Positions 45,694-53,740 of a stretch of DNA of 64,000 bases are shown here, in pieces. Within the stretch, counting starts at the first letter, position 1. The number at the start of each line of letters is the position of its first letter. Both the position numbers and the translations under genes were made by a program. Location: contig CANLCJ010000009.1 in assembly GCA_947489085.1 (NCBI GenBank), positions 41,573 to 105,572 of the forward strand, given 5' to 3'. A model generated the notes under the pieces. That model made no database searches and had not been told where the DNA came from. It worked only from the letters and a program-made list of their open reading frames with translations. This DNA comes from an uncultured Flavobacteriaceae bacterium. Lineage in GTDB: Bacteria; Bacteroidota; Bacteroidia; Flavobacteriales; Flavobacteriaceae.

Positions 45694-46968
45694 TTACACT
45701 TTGTAACGTTTAAATAAAACACAAGTATTTACATCTCCAAAACCAAAACTAGATTTTGCGATAATGTTAAACGGTTGCGCTTTTAATTGTGTTGGTATGT
45801 TTTTTTTAGCAATTAATTTTGCTATTTCTGGGTGCAAATCGTCGCAATTGCGGTTGGGTGCTATAAATTGTTCTTTTAATTGCAGTACGCTGGCAACACA
45901 TTCTATGGCACCAGATGCTGCTAAACAATGCCCTATTAGAGATTTTGTAGCGTTTATGTATGGAAAGTCTTCGCCAGACCGCCCTAAGGCTGTTACCCAA
46001 TTTTGTATTTCTGTAGCATCTTTTACAGTTGCTGTAAGATGGCCGTTTATAACGTCTACCTCTTGCGCTGTTACTCTAGCATTTTGCAACGCATTTTTTA
46101 TACAGCGCACTACAGCTTTAGAGTTTGGAGCAGTTAACGTACCGCCTTGGCGCTGCCCTCCAGAATTAATCTCGCCACCTAAAACCTCTGCATAAATTGT
46201 AGCGTTACGTGCTAAGGCACTTTCTAAGGTTTCTAATACCATGGCACCTGCACCTGCACCTGGCACAAAACCACTTGCTGTAGCACTCATAGGTCTAGAA
46301 CCATCTTCTGGGGTTTCATTGTGTTTATACGTCATAACACGCATGGCATCGAAGCCGGCCCAAATATAGGGGCCGTGGTTACTACAACTGCCTACAAGCA
46401 TGCGCTTGGCGCGGCCTGCTTGGAGCCTGTCGTAGCCCATTAAAAGAGCCTCTACGCCTGTGGAACATGCTGCGGAGTTTGTTGTGGTTTGGTTTCCCAA
46501 CCCTAGCATACCTCCTAAATAGGCACTAATGCCACTTGCCATAGTTTGTAGCACAACGGTACTTCCAAGACGCCTCACTTGCTTTTCATCGACTTTGTAT
46601 ATGGCTTCTCTAAATTTATCTACACTGGAAGCGCCTGTACCAAATATAACACCTGTATCTGGGTCTAAGTCACTATCTGGATGCACCTTAAACCCTGCAT
46701 CTTTCCAAGCATCTATGCCTGCTATACTCCCATATAAAATCCCCGAGCTGTTAAATCCTCTTAGCTGTAATTTTGTAAAGTATTCTGCTTTTAAAGCTTC
46801 TGAAATTTCTGGAATACCACCAATTTGACAAGAAAACTTTAAATCTTCTAACACCTTATGATGGGTAATACCAGATTTGGCTGTTTTTAAGGCTTTACCA
46901 AACGCAGAAAGCCCCACTCCATTTGGTGCAACCACTCCCATTCCTGTAATAACTACTCGTGTTTTCAT
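45694..46968 (-). CDS. Beta-ketoacyl-ACP synthase (FabF-like)
   Basis: The 424-residue condensing enzyme has the Cys-His-His triad of KAS II: TNSAACSTGVEAL with Cys168, INGHLTATVKDATE with His310 and KSLIGHCLAASGAIE with Lys342 and His347. The His310 context is NGHLTAT instead of the usual NAHGTST, a deviation that may reflect an unusual substrate. The KSSFGFGDVNTCV C-terminus is typical. In this operon it would extend an ACP-bound chain. Dehydratase lies 5 bp upstream and ACP 17 bp downstream. Confidence 0.92.
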   Translation of the reverse strand: MKTRVVITGMGVVAPNGVGLSAFGKALKTAKSGITHHKVLEDLKFSCQIGGIPEISEALKAEYFTKLQLRGFNSSGILYGSIAGIDAWKDAGFKVHPDSDLDPDTGVIFGTGASSVDKFREAIYKVDEKQVRRLGSTVVLQTMASGISAYLGGMLGLGNQTTTNSAACSTGVEALLMGYDRLQAGRAKRMLVGSCSNHGPYIWAGFDAMRVMTYKHNETPEDGSRPMSATASGFVPGAGAGAMVLETLESALARNATIYAEVLGGEINSGGQRQGGTLTAPNSKAVVRCIKNALQNARVTAQEVDVINGHLTATVKDATEIQNWVTALGRSGEDFPYINATKSLIGHCLAASGAIECVASVLQLKEQFIAPNRNCDDLHPEIAKLIAKKNIPTQLKAQPFNIIAKSSFGFGDVNTCVLFKRYKV

Positions 46969-46973
46969 GTGCT

Positions 46974-47411
46974 TTATAGCTTTAGCATACCTGCTATTTT
47001 ACCTCTGCATACCAATTCGTTTTTAGCATTGTACAGTTTTACGTTGCATTTTAGTTTATGAAATCGAAACACCTCTTTTTCTGCTACAACTGTTACTTTT
47101 TCGTTAGGCAAAACAGGCAAATAAAAATCCATTTGATGCGCTGTTAGTGCTAACTGGGGTTCTAATCCCTCTTTTAAACCGTCTTTTAAAAGATAAATGC
47201 CTAGACACACAAGTCCTATTTGTGCCATGCATTCTGTTAAAATTACACCTGGCGTTACGGGTCTATTTTTAAAATGTCCTTTATAAAAATACGAATCTGC
47301 ATTAAAAGTATAATGTCCCGTAATTCCTGTAGCATCCACAGCGTCTATACCGTCCACAAATAAAAAGGGTGCTGTATAGGGCAAATAGCTTATAATTTCT
47401 GTTGTTGTCAT
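46974..47411 (-). CDS. 3-hydroxyacyl-ACP dehydratase (FabZ-like hotdog fold)
   Basis: From ATG 47411 (MTTTEIISYLPYTAPFLFVD) the protein has 145 residues. A longer frame to 47498 reads through the end of the reductase gene. The catalytic pair is in FYKGHFKNRPVTPGVILTEC: His46 and Glu60, as in FabZ. It removes water from 3-hydroxyacyl-ACP to give the enoyl chain. It begins 17 bp after the reductase gene and ends 5 bp before the ketosynthase. Confidence 0.9.
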   Translation of the reverse strand: MTTTEIISYLPYTAPFLFVDGIDAVDATGITGHYTFNADSYFYKGHFKNRPVTPGVILTECMAQIGLVCLGIYLLKDGLKEGLEPQLALTAHQMDFYLPVLPNEKVTVVAEKEVFRFHKLKCNVKLYNAKNELVCRGKIAGMLKL

Positions 47412-47428
47412 TCTATAAAAAATATGCG

Positions 47429-48223
47429 TTACACCAAATGCTCTCCACCATCTGCAATAAGCACAGTACCCGTAATCCACTTGGCTTCGTCCTTGCACAT
47501 TAGGTAGGCCACATTGGCCACATCTTCTGGCGTTGTAAGCCGTTTGTTGGGGTTTCGTTTTAAAGTGTGCGTTACAATATTTTCGCTGTTGGGTATTCTA
47601 CGTAAGGACGCCGTGTCTGTTACTCCTGCTTGTATGCAATTGGCTTTTATACCATAAGGTGCAAATTCTAGAGCAATATTTCGCGTAAGAGCTTCTAAAG
47701 TGGCCTTGGCAGCGGATACTGCGGCATAGTGCTGTAAGGGTTTTGTATTGCCTTCGCTTGTAAAGCTCAATATTCTAGCATCTTTATCGAAAAGCTGAGC
47801 ATTAAAAAGGGCTTTTGTCCAATTGTATATGCTTACACCCATAGCTTGTAAAGTTATGGTAAAATCGTCTTGCGCTAAAGTTGTTCCTTCTTGAGAAACC
47901 ATTGGTTTTAAATTTCCTTTGGCTATGCTGTGTATTAGTGTTTTTACACGGCCTTTCTCGCCTAATGCTCCCTTTAATTTAACAATAATAGCTTCTTGTT
48001 TTTCGGCTTTTAAAGCGTCTACGTTAAAGGCTAAACATTGCACACCTGTTGCTTTAATTTTTTCTATTTCGTTTGCTAAAGCAGTTTCAAATAGTCTTGG
48101 GCTACGGTGTACTATGCAAATATGCATCCCGTGTTTTGCTAACACTTTTGCGGTAGCTAAGCCCATACCGCTACTGCCTCCTAATATTAACGCCCAATAA
48201 TTTTTAGTTTCAAAATCTTTCAT
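47429..48223 (-). CDS. SDR-family reductase, FabI/FabL-like (probable enoyl-ACP reductase)
   Basis: The 264-residue short-chain dehydrogenase has an N-terminal cofactor motif ALILGGSSGMGLATAKVLA and HSIAKGNLKP. The active site reads HYAAVSAAKATLEA, with Tyr166 and Lys173 six residues apart. The Tyr-x6-Lys spacing is that of FabI and FabL enoyl-ACP reductases, whereas ketoreductases of the SDR family use Tyr-x3-Lys. The C-terminal RNPNKRLTTPEDVANVAYLM and ADGGEHLV also parallel FabL. It therefore probably reduces the enoyl chain made by the adjacent dehydratase. No ketoreductase is encoded in the operon. It starts 4 bp after the type III PKS. Confidence 0.82.
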   Translation of the reverse strand: MKDFETKNYWALILGGSSGMGLATAKVLAKHGMHICIVHRSPRLFETALANEIEKIKATGVQCLAFNVDALKAEKQEAIIVKLKGALGEKGRVKTLIHSIAKGNLKPMVSQEGTTLAQDDFTITLQAMGVSIYNWTKALFNAQLFDKDARILSFTSEGNTKPLQHYAAVSAAKATLEALTRNIALEFAPYGIKANCIQAGVTDTASLRRIPNSENIVTHTLKRNPNKRLTTPEDVANVAYLMCKDEAKWITGTVLIADGGEHLV

Positions 48224-48227
48224 TGTT

Positions 48228-49280
48228 TTACCACTCTAGCAATACACGTTGTGCTGAAAACCCTGGGCCAAAGCTTAGCATAATGCCCTTATCGCCTTCT
48301 GGCAGACCTCTATCCATAAAACGCTCTAGTACATAAAGTACAGTGGCACTACTCATGTTACCGTACAAACGGAGTACGTCTTTAGTGTCGTCTATATTTT
48401 TGCCTAGTTTTCCAAAAAGGTCTTCTACAGTTTGTACAATTTTTTTACCCCCAGGGTGAAACACAAGGTGGTCTATTTCTGCAATAGAGAGGTTGTTACG
48501 TTCTAAAAACGGATGTATAATTTGTGGAAAGTGGTCTGCTATAATTTGTGGTACAGATTGATCTAAAATCATTTGCAACCCTGTATTTCTCAATTTAAAG
48601 CCCATCATATGCTCTGCATTAAAAAAGTGATACATGGCTTCGTCTTTTATTTCTGGGCCTTTTTCGTTTTCGTAAGAAGAGAGTACTACGGCCGCACAAC
48701 CGTCTCCAAAAATAGCAGCACTAACGGCATTTACCATGGTATAGTCTTCTAACTGAAAGGTAGCTGTTGGCGACTCTACGGCGACTACTACTGCACGTTT
48801 ATTGGGGTTGGCTTTTAAAAAATTCTTGGCATATATAACTCCAGAAACTCCAGCGGCACATCCCATTTCGGTTACGGGTAAACGTACAATGTCCTGTTTC
48901 ATCTTTAGGCTATTTATTAAATAAGCATCTAAAGAAGGTATCATAATACCTGTACAACTTACAGTTATAATAAAATCGATATCTGTAGGTTTCAAGCTGG
49001 CTTTGTCCAATGCTTTTTTTAGACCTTGCTCTGCCAGTTTTATAGATTCTCTAATATAAATATCGTTTTTCTCTTCAAAAGATGTTTTTAAAAATACATC
49101 TTCTGGTGCCATGATAGAGTAGCGTTTATCTACTGCTGCATTTTCAAAAATTTTAAGAACTTTACGTCTAAAACGTTCGTCTTGGCCTTCTAGCCATAAT
49201 TCTGTTAGAGGAAGTATGTCTTTTGTTTCTCTACTGTATTTTGGTAATTGTTTTGCTACAGATGTTATTCTTACTGCCAT
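48228..49280 (-). CDS. Type III polyketide synthase (chalcone/alkylresorcinol synthase family)
   Basis: The 350-residue homodimeric synthase extends an acyl starter with malonyl units and cyclises it. The catalytic triad is intact: EMGCAAGVSGVIYAKNF with Cys141, VFHPGGKKIVQ with His275 and RLYGNMSSATVLYV with Asn308. The C-terminal LSFGPGFSAQRVLLEW is the family GFGPG loop. The product class (alkylresorcinol, alkylpyrone or other phenolic lipid) cannot be read from sequence alone. A methyltransferase precedes it by 28 bp and the reductase follows by 4 bp. Confidence 0.93.
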   Translation of the reverse strand: MAVRITSVAKQLPKYSRETKDILPLTELWLEGQDERFRRKVLKIFENAAVDKRYSIMAPEDVFLKTSFEEKNDIYIRESIKLAEQGLKKALDKASLKPTDIDFIITVSCTGIMIPSLDAYLINSLKMKQDIVRLPVTEMGCAAGVSGVIYAKNFLKANPNKRAVVVAVESPTATFQLEDYTMVNAVSAAIFGDGCAAVVLSSYENEKGPEIKDEAMYHFFNAEHMMGFKLRNTGLQMILDQSVPQIIADHFPQIIHPFLERNNLSIAEIDHLVFHPGGKKIVQTVEDLFGKLGKNIDDTKDVLRLYGNMSSATVLYVLERFMDRGLPEGDKGIMLSFGPGFSAQRVLLEW

Positions 49281-49308
49281 ATATTTTTATAAGTATTCGC
49301 TATTGTAT

Positions 49309-50025
49309 TTAACTTTGTGTATTTATAAGCCATTGGTAACGGAACGCCCATTTCCATTTAATTTTGGCTTTGAGTTGTTGTGTTTTAGAAAAATTCTCTA
49401 AGTCTTTGCGCTTAAAGGCTCTTAGTATCGAAGTTAAACCGTCTGCTCTAATCATTTTATTAGAGATAAACAGCCCTAACATTTTAAATAAACCATACGC
49501 CAGTGCGCTGCGATGCAAATCGTTAACAACAATACCTACTGCGGATTGTTGTTTCATAGTCTGCAACAATTGGTTTATCTCCTCTGTTTTAAAGTGGTGT
49601 AAGAACAACGTGGCTAGTGTAATATCGCACGTCATCTCTTTAAAGTCGTTCGAAAACACATCCGCTTTACGATAGCTTATTTCTGGATAGGCTATAGAAA
49701 GTTCTTTAGCATAGTTTATAGTATCTTGGTTTGCATCTATGCCTATTAACTCGAAAGCATAGCCTTTTTGCCTGCCCATTTTAGCAACGAGCCTAAGCAT
49801 GTCGCCGTGGCCGCAGCCTAAATCTAGTATGCGGTAGGTTTGTGTTTTAGGTGCTTTGTTTAACAGTTTTGCTATGCCATTTATGGTAATGGCATTACCG
49901 CCCAGCCATTTGTTTATAGCACCCAACTTATCTAAAGTGTCTCGAAGTAACGTGCCTTCCATGTCGAAATCGTCCATGATTTCGGTTTCACTGCTTCTAT
50001 GTGTCGTATCTACTAAGATGTTCAA
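49309..50025 (-). CDS. SAM-dependent methyltransferase of the PKS operon
   Basis: The 238-residue class I methyltransferase has the SAM-binding motif I YRILDLGCGHGDMLRLVAKM, motif II FELIGIDANQ and post-motif residues DITLATLFLHHF. It carries no membrane helix. Located 1 bp after the flavoprotein and 28 bp before the type III PKS, it probably methylates the PKS product on carbon or oxygen. SrsB of the Streptomyces griseus srsABC operon plays such a role beside a type III PKS and a flavoprotein. Confidence 0.88.
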   Translation of the reverse strand: MNILVDTTHRSSETEIMDDFDMEGTLLRDTLDKLGAINKWLGGNAITINGIAKLLNKAPKTQTYRILDLGCGHGDMLRLVAKMGRQKGYAFELIGIDANQDTINYAKELSIAYPEISYRKADVFSNDFKEMTCDITLATLFLHHFKTEEINQLLQTMKQQSAVGIVVNDLHRSALAYGLFKMLGLFISNKMIRADGLTSILRAFKRKDLENFSKTQQLKAKIKWKWAFRYQWLINTQS

Positions 50026-50026
50026 T

Positions 50027-51157
50027 TTAAGATGTCATGGATTTACCATGTGTTAGTTTAATAATTAGTGGCATTAAAAAAGGCATGCCTTTTAAGAGCA
50101 TTAGTAATTTTGGCGCTAACCAATCCTGCCGAAAGAGGTAGGCAATACTATGCCCTGCTTTTAGTCGCAATCGAAATGTTTTCTTCCATTGTTTGGTATA
50201 TATTTTCTCTAAAGCTTCTCGCGTTTCAATTTCTCCTTCTAGATATTTAATTATTAGTTGAGACGCTATGGATGCGCTACGAATTGCCATGCTCATACCG
50301 TTGCCGCATAAAGGATGAATCATCCCCGCTGTATCGCCACACATTAGTATATGCTGCTCCACTGGATTTTTGGTTTCAAATGAAATTTGACTTATGGTTA
50401 GTGGTGCAGTAAATTCTGGTTTTGTATGACTAAAAAGGTGTTTTAAGGCTTTATTTTTTAATACTATGGCTTTTTGAAATGCCTCTATATCCTTATATTT
50501 TTTAAAGGTACTATAATTTGAAATATAGCAGAGGTTTATAATGTTATTTTCTACTTTAGATACCCCACAATACCCACCTTTAAAATTATGCAATGCTACT
50601 TTATCTTTAGGAAATGCACCTGAAACATGCATTTTTACTGCCAAATAGGGGGACTGTTTGCTTATAAATGGACGCTTTAATTTTACATCTAATTGAGAAC
50701 GTTTACCGTAAGCACCTATAACGAGTTTAGCGTGTAATGTGTTTCCAGATTTTGTGGTAACCTTAAAACAATCTTCGTTGTAGTCTACGTTTGTAACGGT
50801 ATCCTGTAAATGTGTTGCATTATAACTTAGGGCTTGCTTATACAATGCCTCATCCATGGCATAACGGCTAAGACCAAACCCGCCGAGTGGTAGTTTTGCT
50901 GTTATGGTTTTGTTGTTGTGGGTGGTTAGCTCAAAATCGTTTATTCGTGTTGCACCATAATCGAAAGGCGAAAACCCAAGACTTTTTAAATAGGGCAGCA
51001 CTTCGTTAGAGATGTATTCTCCACATACTTTATGTTTCGGGTAGCTGTTTTTTTCTATAAGTAAAACATTATACTGCGCCTTAGCAAGATGTGTAGCACT
51101 GGTTAAGCCTGCTAAACCTCCTCCTATTATTATAATGTCGAATGTGTTTTTTGGCAT
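50027..51157 (-). CDS. FAD-dependent oxidoreductase (geranylgeranyl-reductase/monooxygenase-like)
   Basis: The 376-residue flavoprotein has the dinucleotide-binding IIIGGGLAGLTSATHLAKAQ, the CGEYIS segment typical of this group, and the second FAD motif MCGDTAGMIHPLCGNGMSMA. A hydrophobic C-terminal region (LLMLLKGMPFLMPLIIKL) suggests membrane association. It could hydroxylate a phenolic ring, as SrsC does, or reduce double bonds like geranylgeranyl reductases. It abuts the YceI gene without a gap and precedes the methyltransferase by 1 bp. Confidence 0.87.
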   Translation of the reverse strand: MPKNTFDIIIIGGGLAGLTSATHLAKAQYNVLLIEKNSYPKHKVCGEYISNEVLPYLKSLGFSPFDYGATRINDFELTTHNNKTITAKLPLGGFGLSRYAMDEALYKQALSYNATHLQDTVTNVDYNEDCFKVTTKSGNTLHAKLVIGAYGKRSQLDVKLKRPFISKQSPYLAVKMHVSGAFPKDKVALHNFKGGYCGVSKVENNIINLCYISNYSTFKKYKDIEAFQKAIVLKNKALKHLFSHTKPEFTAPLTISQISFETKNPVEQHILMCGDTAGMIHPLCGNGMSMAIRSASIASQLIIKYLEGEIETREALEKIYTKQWKKTFRLRLKAGHSIAYLFRQDWLAPKLLMLLKGMPFLMPLIIKLTHGKSMTS

Positions 51158-51670
51158 TTATAGTTTGTGGTAGTACACCACATCTGTTTTTACAGTTTTA
51201 CTCAATACTAAACCACCCCCGCCAACATCAAAATCGACTCTATTAATTTCGAATGTAGCTTCAAGCTTATAGCCTGTCTCTATTTTTTCTGTGCGTACAG
51301 GAATTGTTATGGTTTTGGTTTTACCTTTAATTGTAAGTGCTACAATAACAGTATAACTATCCTGTGCTTCGGGCGTTATTTTGGTACTCTTAAATTTTAT
51401 CTCTGGGTACTTAGTTGCATGGAAATAGTCGGCTTTTAACAAATGCTCATCCCTTAAATCTATCCCTGTTTTTAGAGTAGCTACAGGTATGCTTCCCGAA
51501 AGTGTTTTTAGCGTGTCGTTTTCAAAATAGGGCTGTATGGTAAAGCTTTCAAAATGGCCATCTACACCAACTCCTAAGTTTCGAATTATAAAATTTATAC
51601 CTGATGTATGTTGTGCAAAACCTAATGCAAAATTAAAACACAAGCACAATAGAACTACACTCTTTTTCAT
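51158..51670 (-). CDS. YceI-family periplasmic lipid-binding protein
   Basis: The 170-residue protein has a signal peptide (VVLLCLCFNFALGFAQH) and the YceI lipocalin-like barrel: SGINFIIRNLGVGVDGHFES, LLKADYFHATKYPEIKFKST, VIVALTIKGKTKTITIPV and VDFDVGGGGLVL. YceI proteins bind isoprenoid quinones and similar long lipids. It is the first gene of the PKS operon, with a perfect -7 box upstream, so it may carry the operon's hydrophobic product in the periplasm. Confidence 0.9.
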   Translation of the reverse strand: MKKSVVLLCLCFNFALGFAQHTSGINFIIRNLGVGVDGHFESFTIQPYFENDTLKTLSGSIPVATLKTGIDLRDEHLLKADYFHATKYPEIKFKSTKITPEAQDSYTVIVALTIKGKTKTITIPVRTEKIETGYKLEATFEINRVDFDVGGGGLVLSKTVKTDVVYYHKL

Positions 51671-51716
51671 ACGCTAAACCTATTTTTTTGTGAAGTTAGT
51701 TACTAATTACTCAAAA

Positions 51717-51724
51717 CAAAAGTA
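51717..51724 (-). promoter_or_regulatory. Bacteroidota -7 box for the PKS operon
   Basis: Minus-strand TACTTTTG matches TAnnTTTG perfectly, 46 bp before the YceI ATG. All ten genes downstream have gaps of at most 28 bp or overlap, so this is the likely main promoter. Confidence 0.6.
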
Positions 51725-51736
51725 TTTAACTTTTTT

Positions 51737-52186
51737 CTAAATTACTTTTAATATTTTAAAAGATTGCGCTGCAAAAGTGATGTGGTCTCCTGCTTTTTTT
51801 CCTAGAAGGCATTTGGCAATGGGTGTTGCGGCAGAAACAGCATAAAACTCATCATTCTCTACCTTTAAAACTCCTGCGCTTATTGCTATATAATAGTTTG
51901 CTTTATTTGTATACACAACACTACCTAGACGTGTTTGTACTGCTGTTGCAGTTACATCTATTTTTGCGAGAATTTGTTTTACATTTTCTACAATTGCCAG
52001 TTGTTGCCCTGCTTTTTCACGCTCTAATTGCAGCATGGCTCTGCCTGTTTCGTGCTTATCGCCTGCACTGCTTTTTGTTTCTGTTACTAAAGAGTTTTGT
52101 AGGTCTAAAATGGTACGTTGTATAATATCAAACCGTTTGGTTATAAATGTTTCGCATTTTTGGTGTAATGCTTTTTTAAGCGTCAT
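51737..52186 (-). CDS. GreA/GreB-like protein
   Basis: The 149-residue protein has an N-terminal helical coiled coil (about residues 5-85, with RAMLQLEREKAGQQLAIVEN) and a C-terminal domain VVYTNKANYYIAISAGVL through SAATPIAKCLLGKKAGDHIT. The latter matches the FKBP-like C-domain of GreA/GreB transcript-cleavage factors. It is shorter and more divergent than true GreA, so it may be a Gnk- or Rnk-like RNA polymerase secondary-channel factor. It precedes the PKS operon on the same strand but that has its own promoter. Confidence 0.7.
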   Translation of the reverse strand: MTLKKALHQKCETFITKRFDIIQRTILDLQNSLVTETKSSAGDKHETGRAMLQLEREKAGQQLAIVENVKQILAKIDVTATAVQTRLGSVVYTNKANYYIAISAGVLKVENDEFYAVSAATPIAKCLLGKKAGDHITFAAQSFKILKVI

Positions 52187-52467
52187 AGCAGTAAACTTTA
52201 AAAATCTAAGGTACTGCTTTTTGTTCTTGTTTTTTAATACAGCTTCGAACCATGTGCTTTATTTTTATGCATGAGTTTTAGAGATTGCTGTAACTAAGTT
52301 CATTTTTATAAAATCTGTTAAATATAAGATGAGTATTTAAAGTAGAAAATCAAAATTCGTATATTTATGCTAAGCATTAAACCTAAAATTCTAGGTAATT
52401 AAAAAGGCAGGCATGGTGCTGGAAAAAAGAATGCTACTGCTTTACATATTAATGAAATTTTAAATTG

Positions 52468-52932
52468 ATGGGTCCAGAAGTACCAATAATAGTTTTAATT
52501 CTAGCAATTCCGACTTATTTTATATCCAAATGGCTAATGGCAAGGCTTAACATTGGTAAGGAAAAAAACAGAAAATTTCTTGCAATACTTCCAACAGTTA
52601 TTTTAAGTCCGATAATATATGTTGGCGTTATTATGATTTGGATATCTTCAATTTCATACCATGCACCTGTTGATTTTAACAAAAACGAATGGAACTCGAA
52701 TGTTGAGGAAAGGTTTAAAATGTCTGAAGACATTATTGATAGTGAACTACTAACAGGCAAAACACAAGAAGAGGCAATCCAACTGTTAGGTAAGGATTTT
52801 ATAACTGTTACTAGAAACGAAATAATCTATGGACTGGGGGTGGCTCCTGGGTTATTTAATATTGATCCTGATTATTTAAGTATAAAATTTGAAAATGGAA
52901 CAGTTGTAAACGTTAACCGTTATAAAGGCTGA
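52468..52932 (+). CDS. Small membrane protein with SmpA-like C-terminal segment
   Basis: I start at ATG 52468, one codon after an in-frame TTG. The 154-residue protein has two membrane helices (PIIVLILAIPTYFISKWLM and LPTVILSPIIYVGVIMIWIS), then a soluble domain with ELLTGKTQEEAIQLLGKDF and a last strand GLGVAPGLFNIDPDYLSIKF. The TQEEAIQLLG helix followed by a beta strand resembles SmpA/BamE-like modules found in many flavobacterial proteins. This is a weak resemblance. No function is assigned. Confidence 0.7.
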   Translation: MGPEVPIIVLILAIPTYFISKWLMARLNIGKEKNRKFLAILPTVILSPIIYVGVIMIWISSISYHAPVDFNKNEWNSNVEERFKMSEDIIDSELLTGKTQEEAIQLLGKDFITVTRNEIIYGLGVAPGLFNIDPDYLSIKFENGTVVNVNRYKG

Positions 52933-53042
52933 AATATAACTCTAATTAATACCGTTGTGGCGCTTTACTAAAAATCACAATCGCTTGTTAATTTTAGCTC
53001 TACTCACAGAGTCTAAGCTACTGTAAAACTGTAAACATAAGC

Positions 53043-53300
53043 ATGAACTCCATAAAAATAACCGAACCTAAAAGGTACTTTCAGGGTTTTTAGAAATTTG
53101 TAGAAAATGGAATCTATAATTATTTTGTTGGAACTGGAAATCCTAGTGCCTATATTTTGTTTGTAGGTAAAGAACCTGCAATTTCAAAAGAAATTATTTA
53201 AGGCCTAAAACTTTATAGTAGAAATGCTGTAAGTTAGAATGCGAATATTAAAAATAAAACTTACGAGATTTTAAACTCCATTATAAAAAGGGTAAAAACA
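53043..53300 (+). pseudogene. Decayed gene, uracil-DNA-glycosylase-like fragment
   Basis: One frame reads MNSIKITEPKRYFQGF, stop, KFVENGIYNYFVGTGNPSAY, ILFVGKEPAISKEII, stop, GLKLYSRNAVS, stop, NANIKNKTYEILNSIIKRV. All interruptions are in-frame stops (TAG 53091, TAA 53199, TAG 53235), not frame changes. The ILFVGKEPA motif recalls the LFVGEAPG-type motif of uracil-DNA-glycosylase-like proteins. The gene is clearly no longer functional. The rest of 52933-53377 holds only a terminator. Confidence 0.6.
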
Positions 53301-53345
53301 AAACACTCTAAAAAAGTATTTTGAAATACTTTTTTAGAGTGTTTT
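53300..53345. terminator. Long perfect hairpin, bidirectional terminator
   Basis: Two exactly complementary 22-bp arms (53300-53321 and 53324-53345) leave a loop of about two bases. A run of six A on one side and six T on the other makes it a terminator for the minus-strand gene ending at 53378 and possibly for the decayed gene. The arm length is unusual. Confidence 0.8.
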
Positions 53346-53377
53346 GTACTAAAGTAGTGTATTTGTAATGTTATTAT

Positions 53378-53740
53378 TTAGCTGTATGCCTCTGCTACTG
53401 CTGGTTTGTGTAAACTAACTACTGTAAGCACTGCTATACCGTTAATCCAGTAAAAGTAAGCGTCTAAGCCTTTAAAAGAAAAAATAAAAGGCGCTAAAAT
53501 AAATACTATCGCTACTGCAAAATCAACAATTAAGTGCATTTTATAAGAAATAACTGGTACCATACCTAGGTGATGGTCTGTTAATAATGTTAAAACAAAT
53601 GCTGCAATACCTGTTGCCACAGAAAGGTACAAGGCAATTGGATTAGAACTTCCTAAACCTAATGTAAACGGTAATACTATTAAAGCAATTGCTACTGGAT
53701 AATCTAAGAATGCGTGGATTTTTTTTGTTATAAATTTCAT
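53378..53740 (-). CDS. SPW-repeat-like small membrane protein
   Basis: The 120-residue protein has four hydrophobic helices in two similar halves: IHAFLDYPVAIALIVLPFTL and MHLIVDFAVAIVFILAPFIF both begin with a His-x-x-x-Asp segment before the helix. This internal repeat is typical of SPW-repeat-type membrane proteins. Function is unknown. It is preceded by non-coding DNA. Confidence 0.75.
   Translation of the reverse strand: MKFITKKIHAFLDYPVAIALIVLPFTLGLGSSNPIALYLSVATGIAAFVLTLLTDHHLGMVPVISYKMHLIVDFAVAIVFILAPFIFSFKGLDAYFYWINGIAVLTVVSLHKPAVAEAYS

Noticed and set aside
47412..47498. N-terminal extension of the dehydratase
   Set aside because: It reads through the end of the reductase gene in another frame and is Arg/Cys-rich; the FabZ fold begins at MTTTEI.
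42584..51670. Flexirubin or aryl-polyene cluster
   Set aside because: There is an ACP, ketosynthase, dehydratase and exporter, but no ammonia-lyase, aryl ligase, acyl/glycosyltransferase or chain-length-factor pair; the type III PKS is at the centre instead.
51737..52186. Label as 3-oxoacyl-ACP synthase next to the PKS operon
   Set aside because: Proteins of this kind are often mislabelled so in flavobacteria, but there is no ketosynthase motif; the coiled coil and C-terminal domain are GreA/GreB-like, and the gene lies before the operon promoter.
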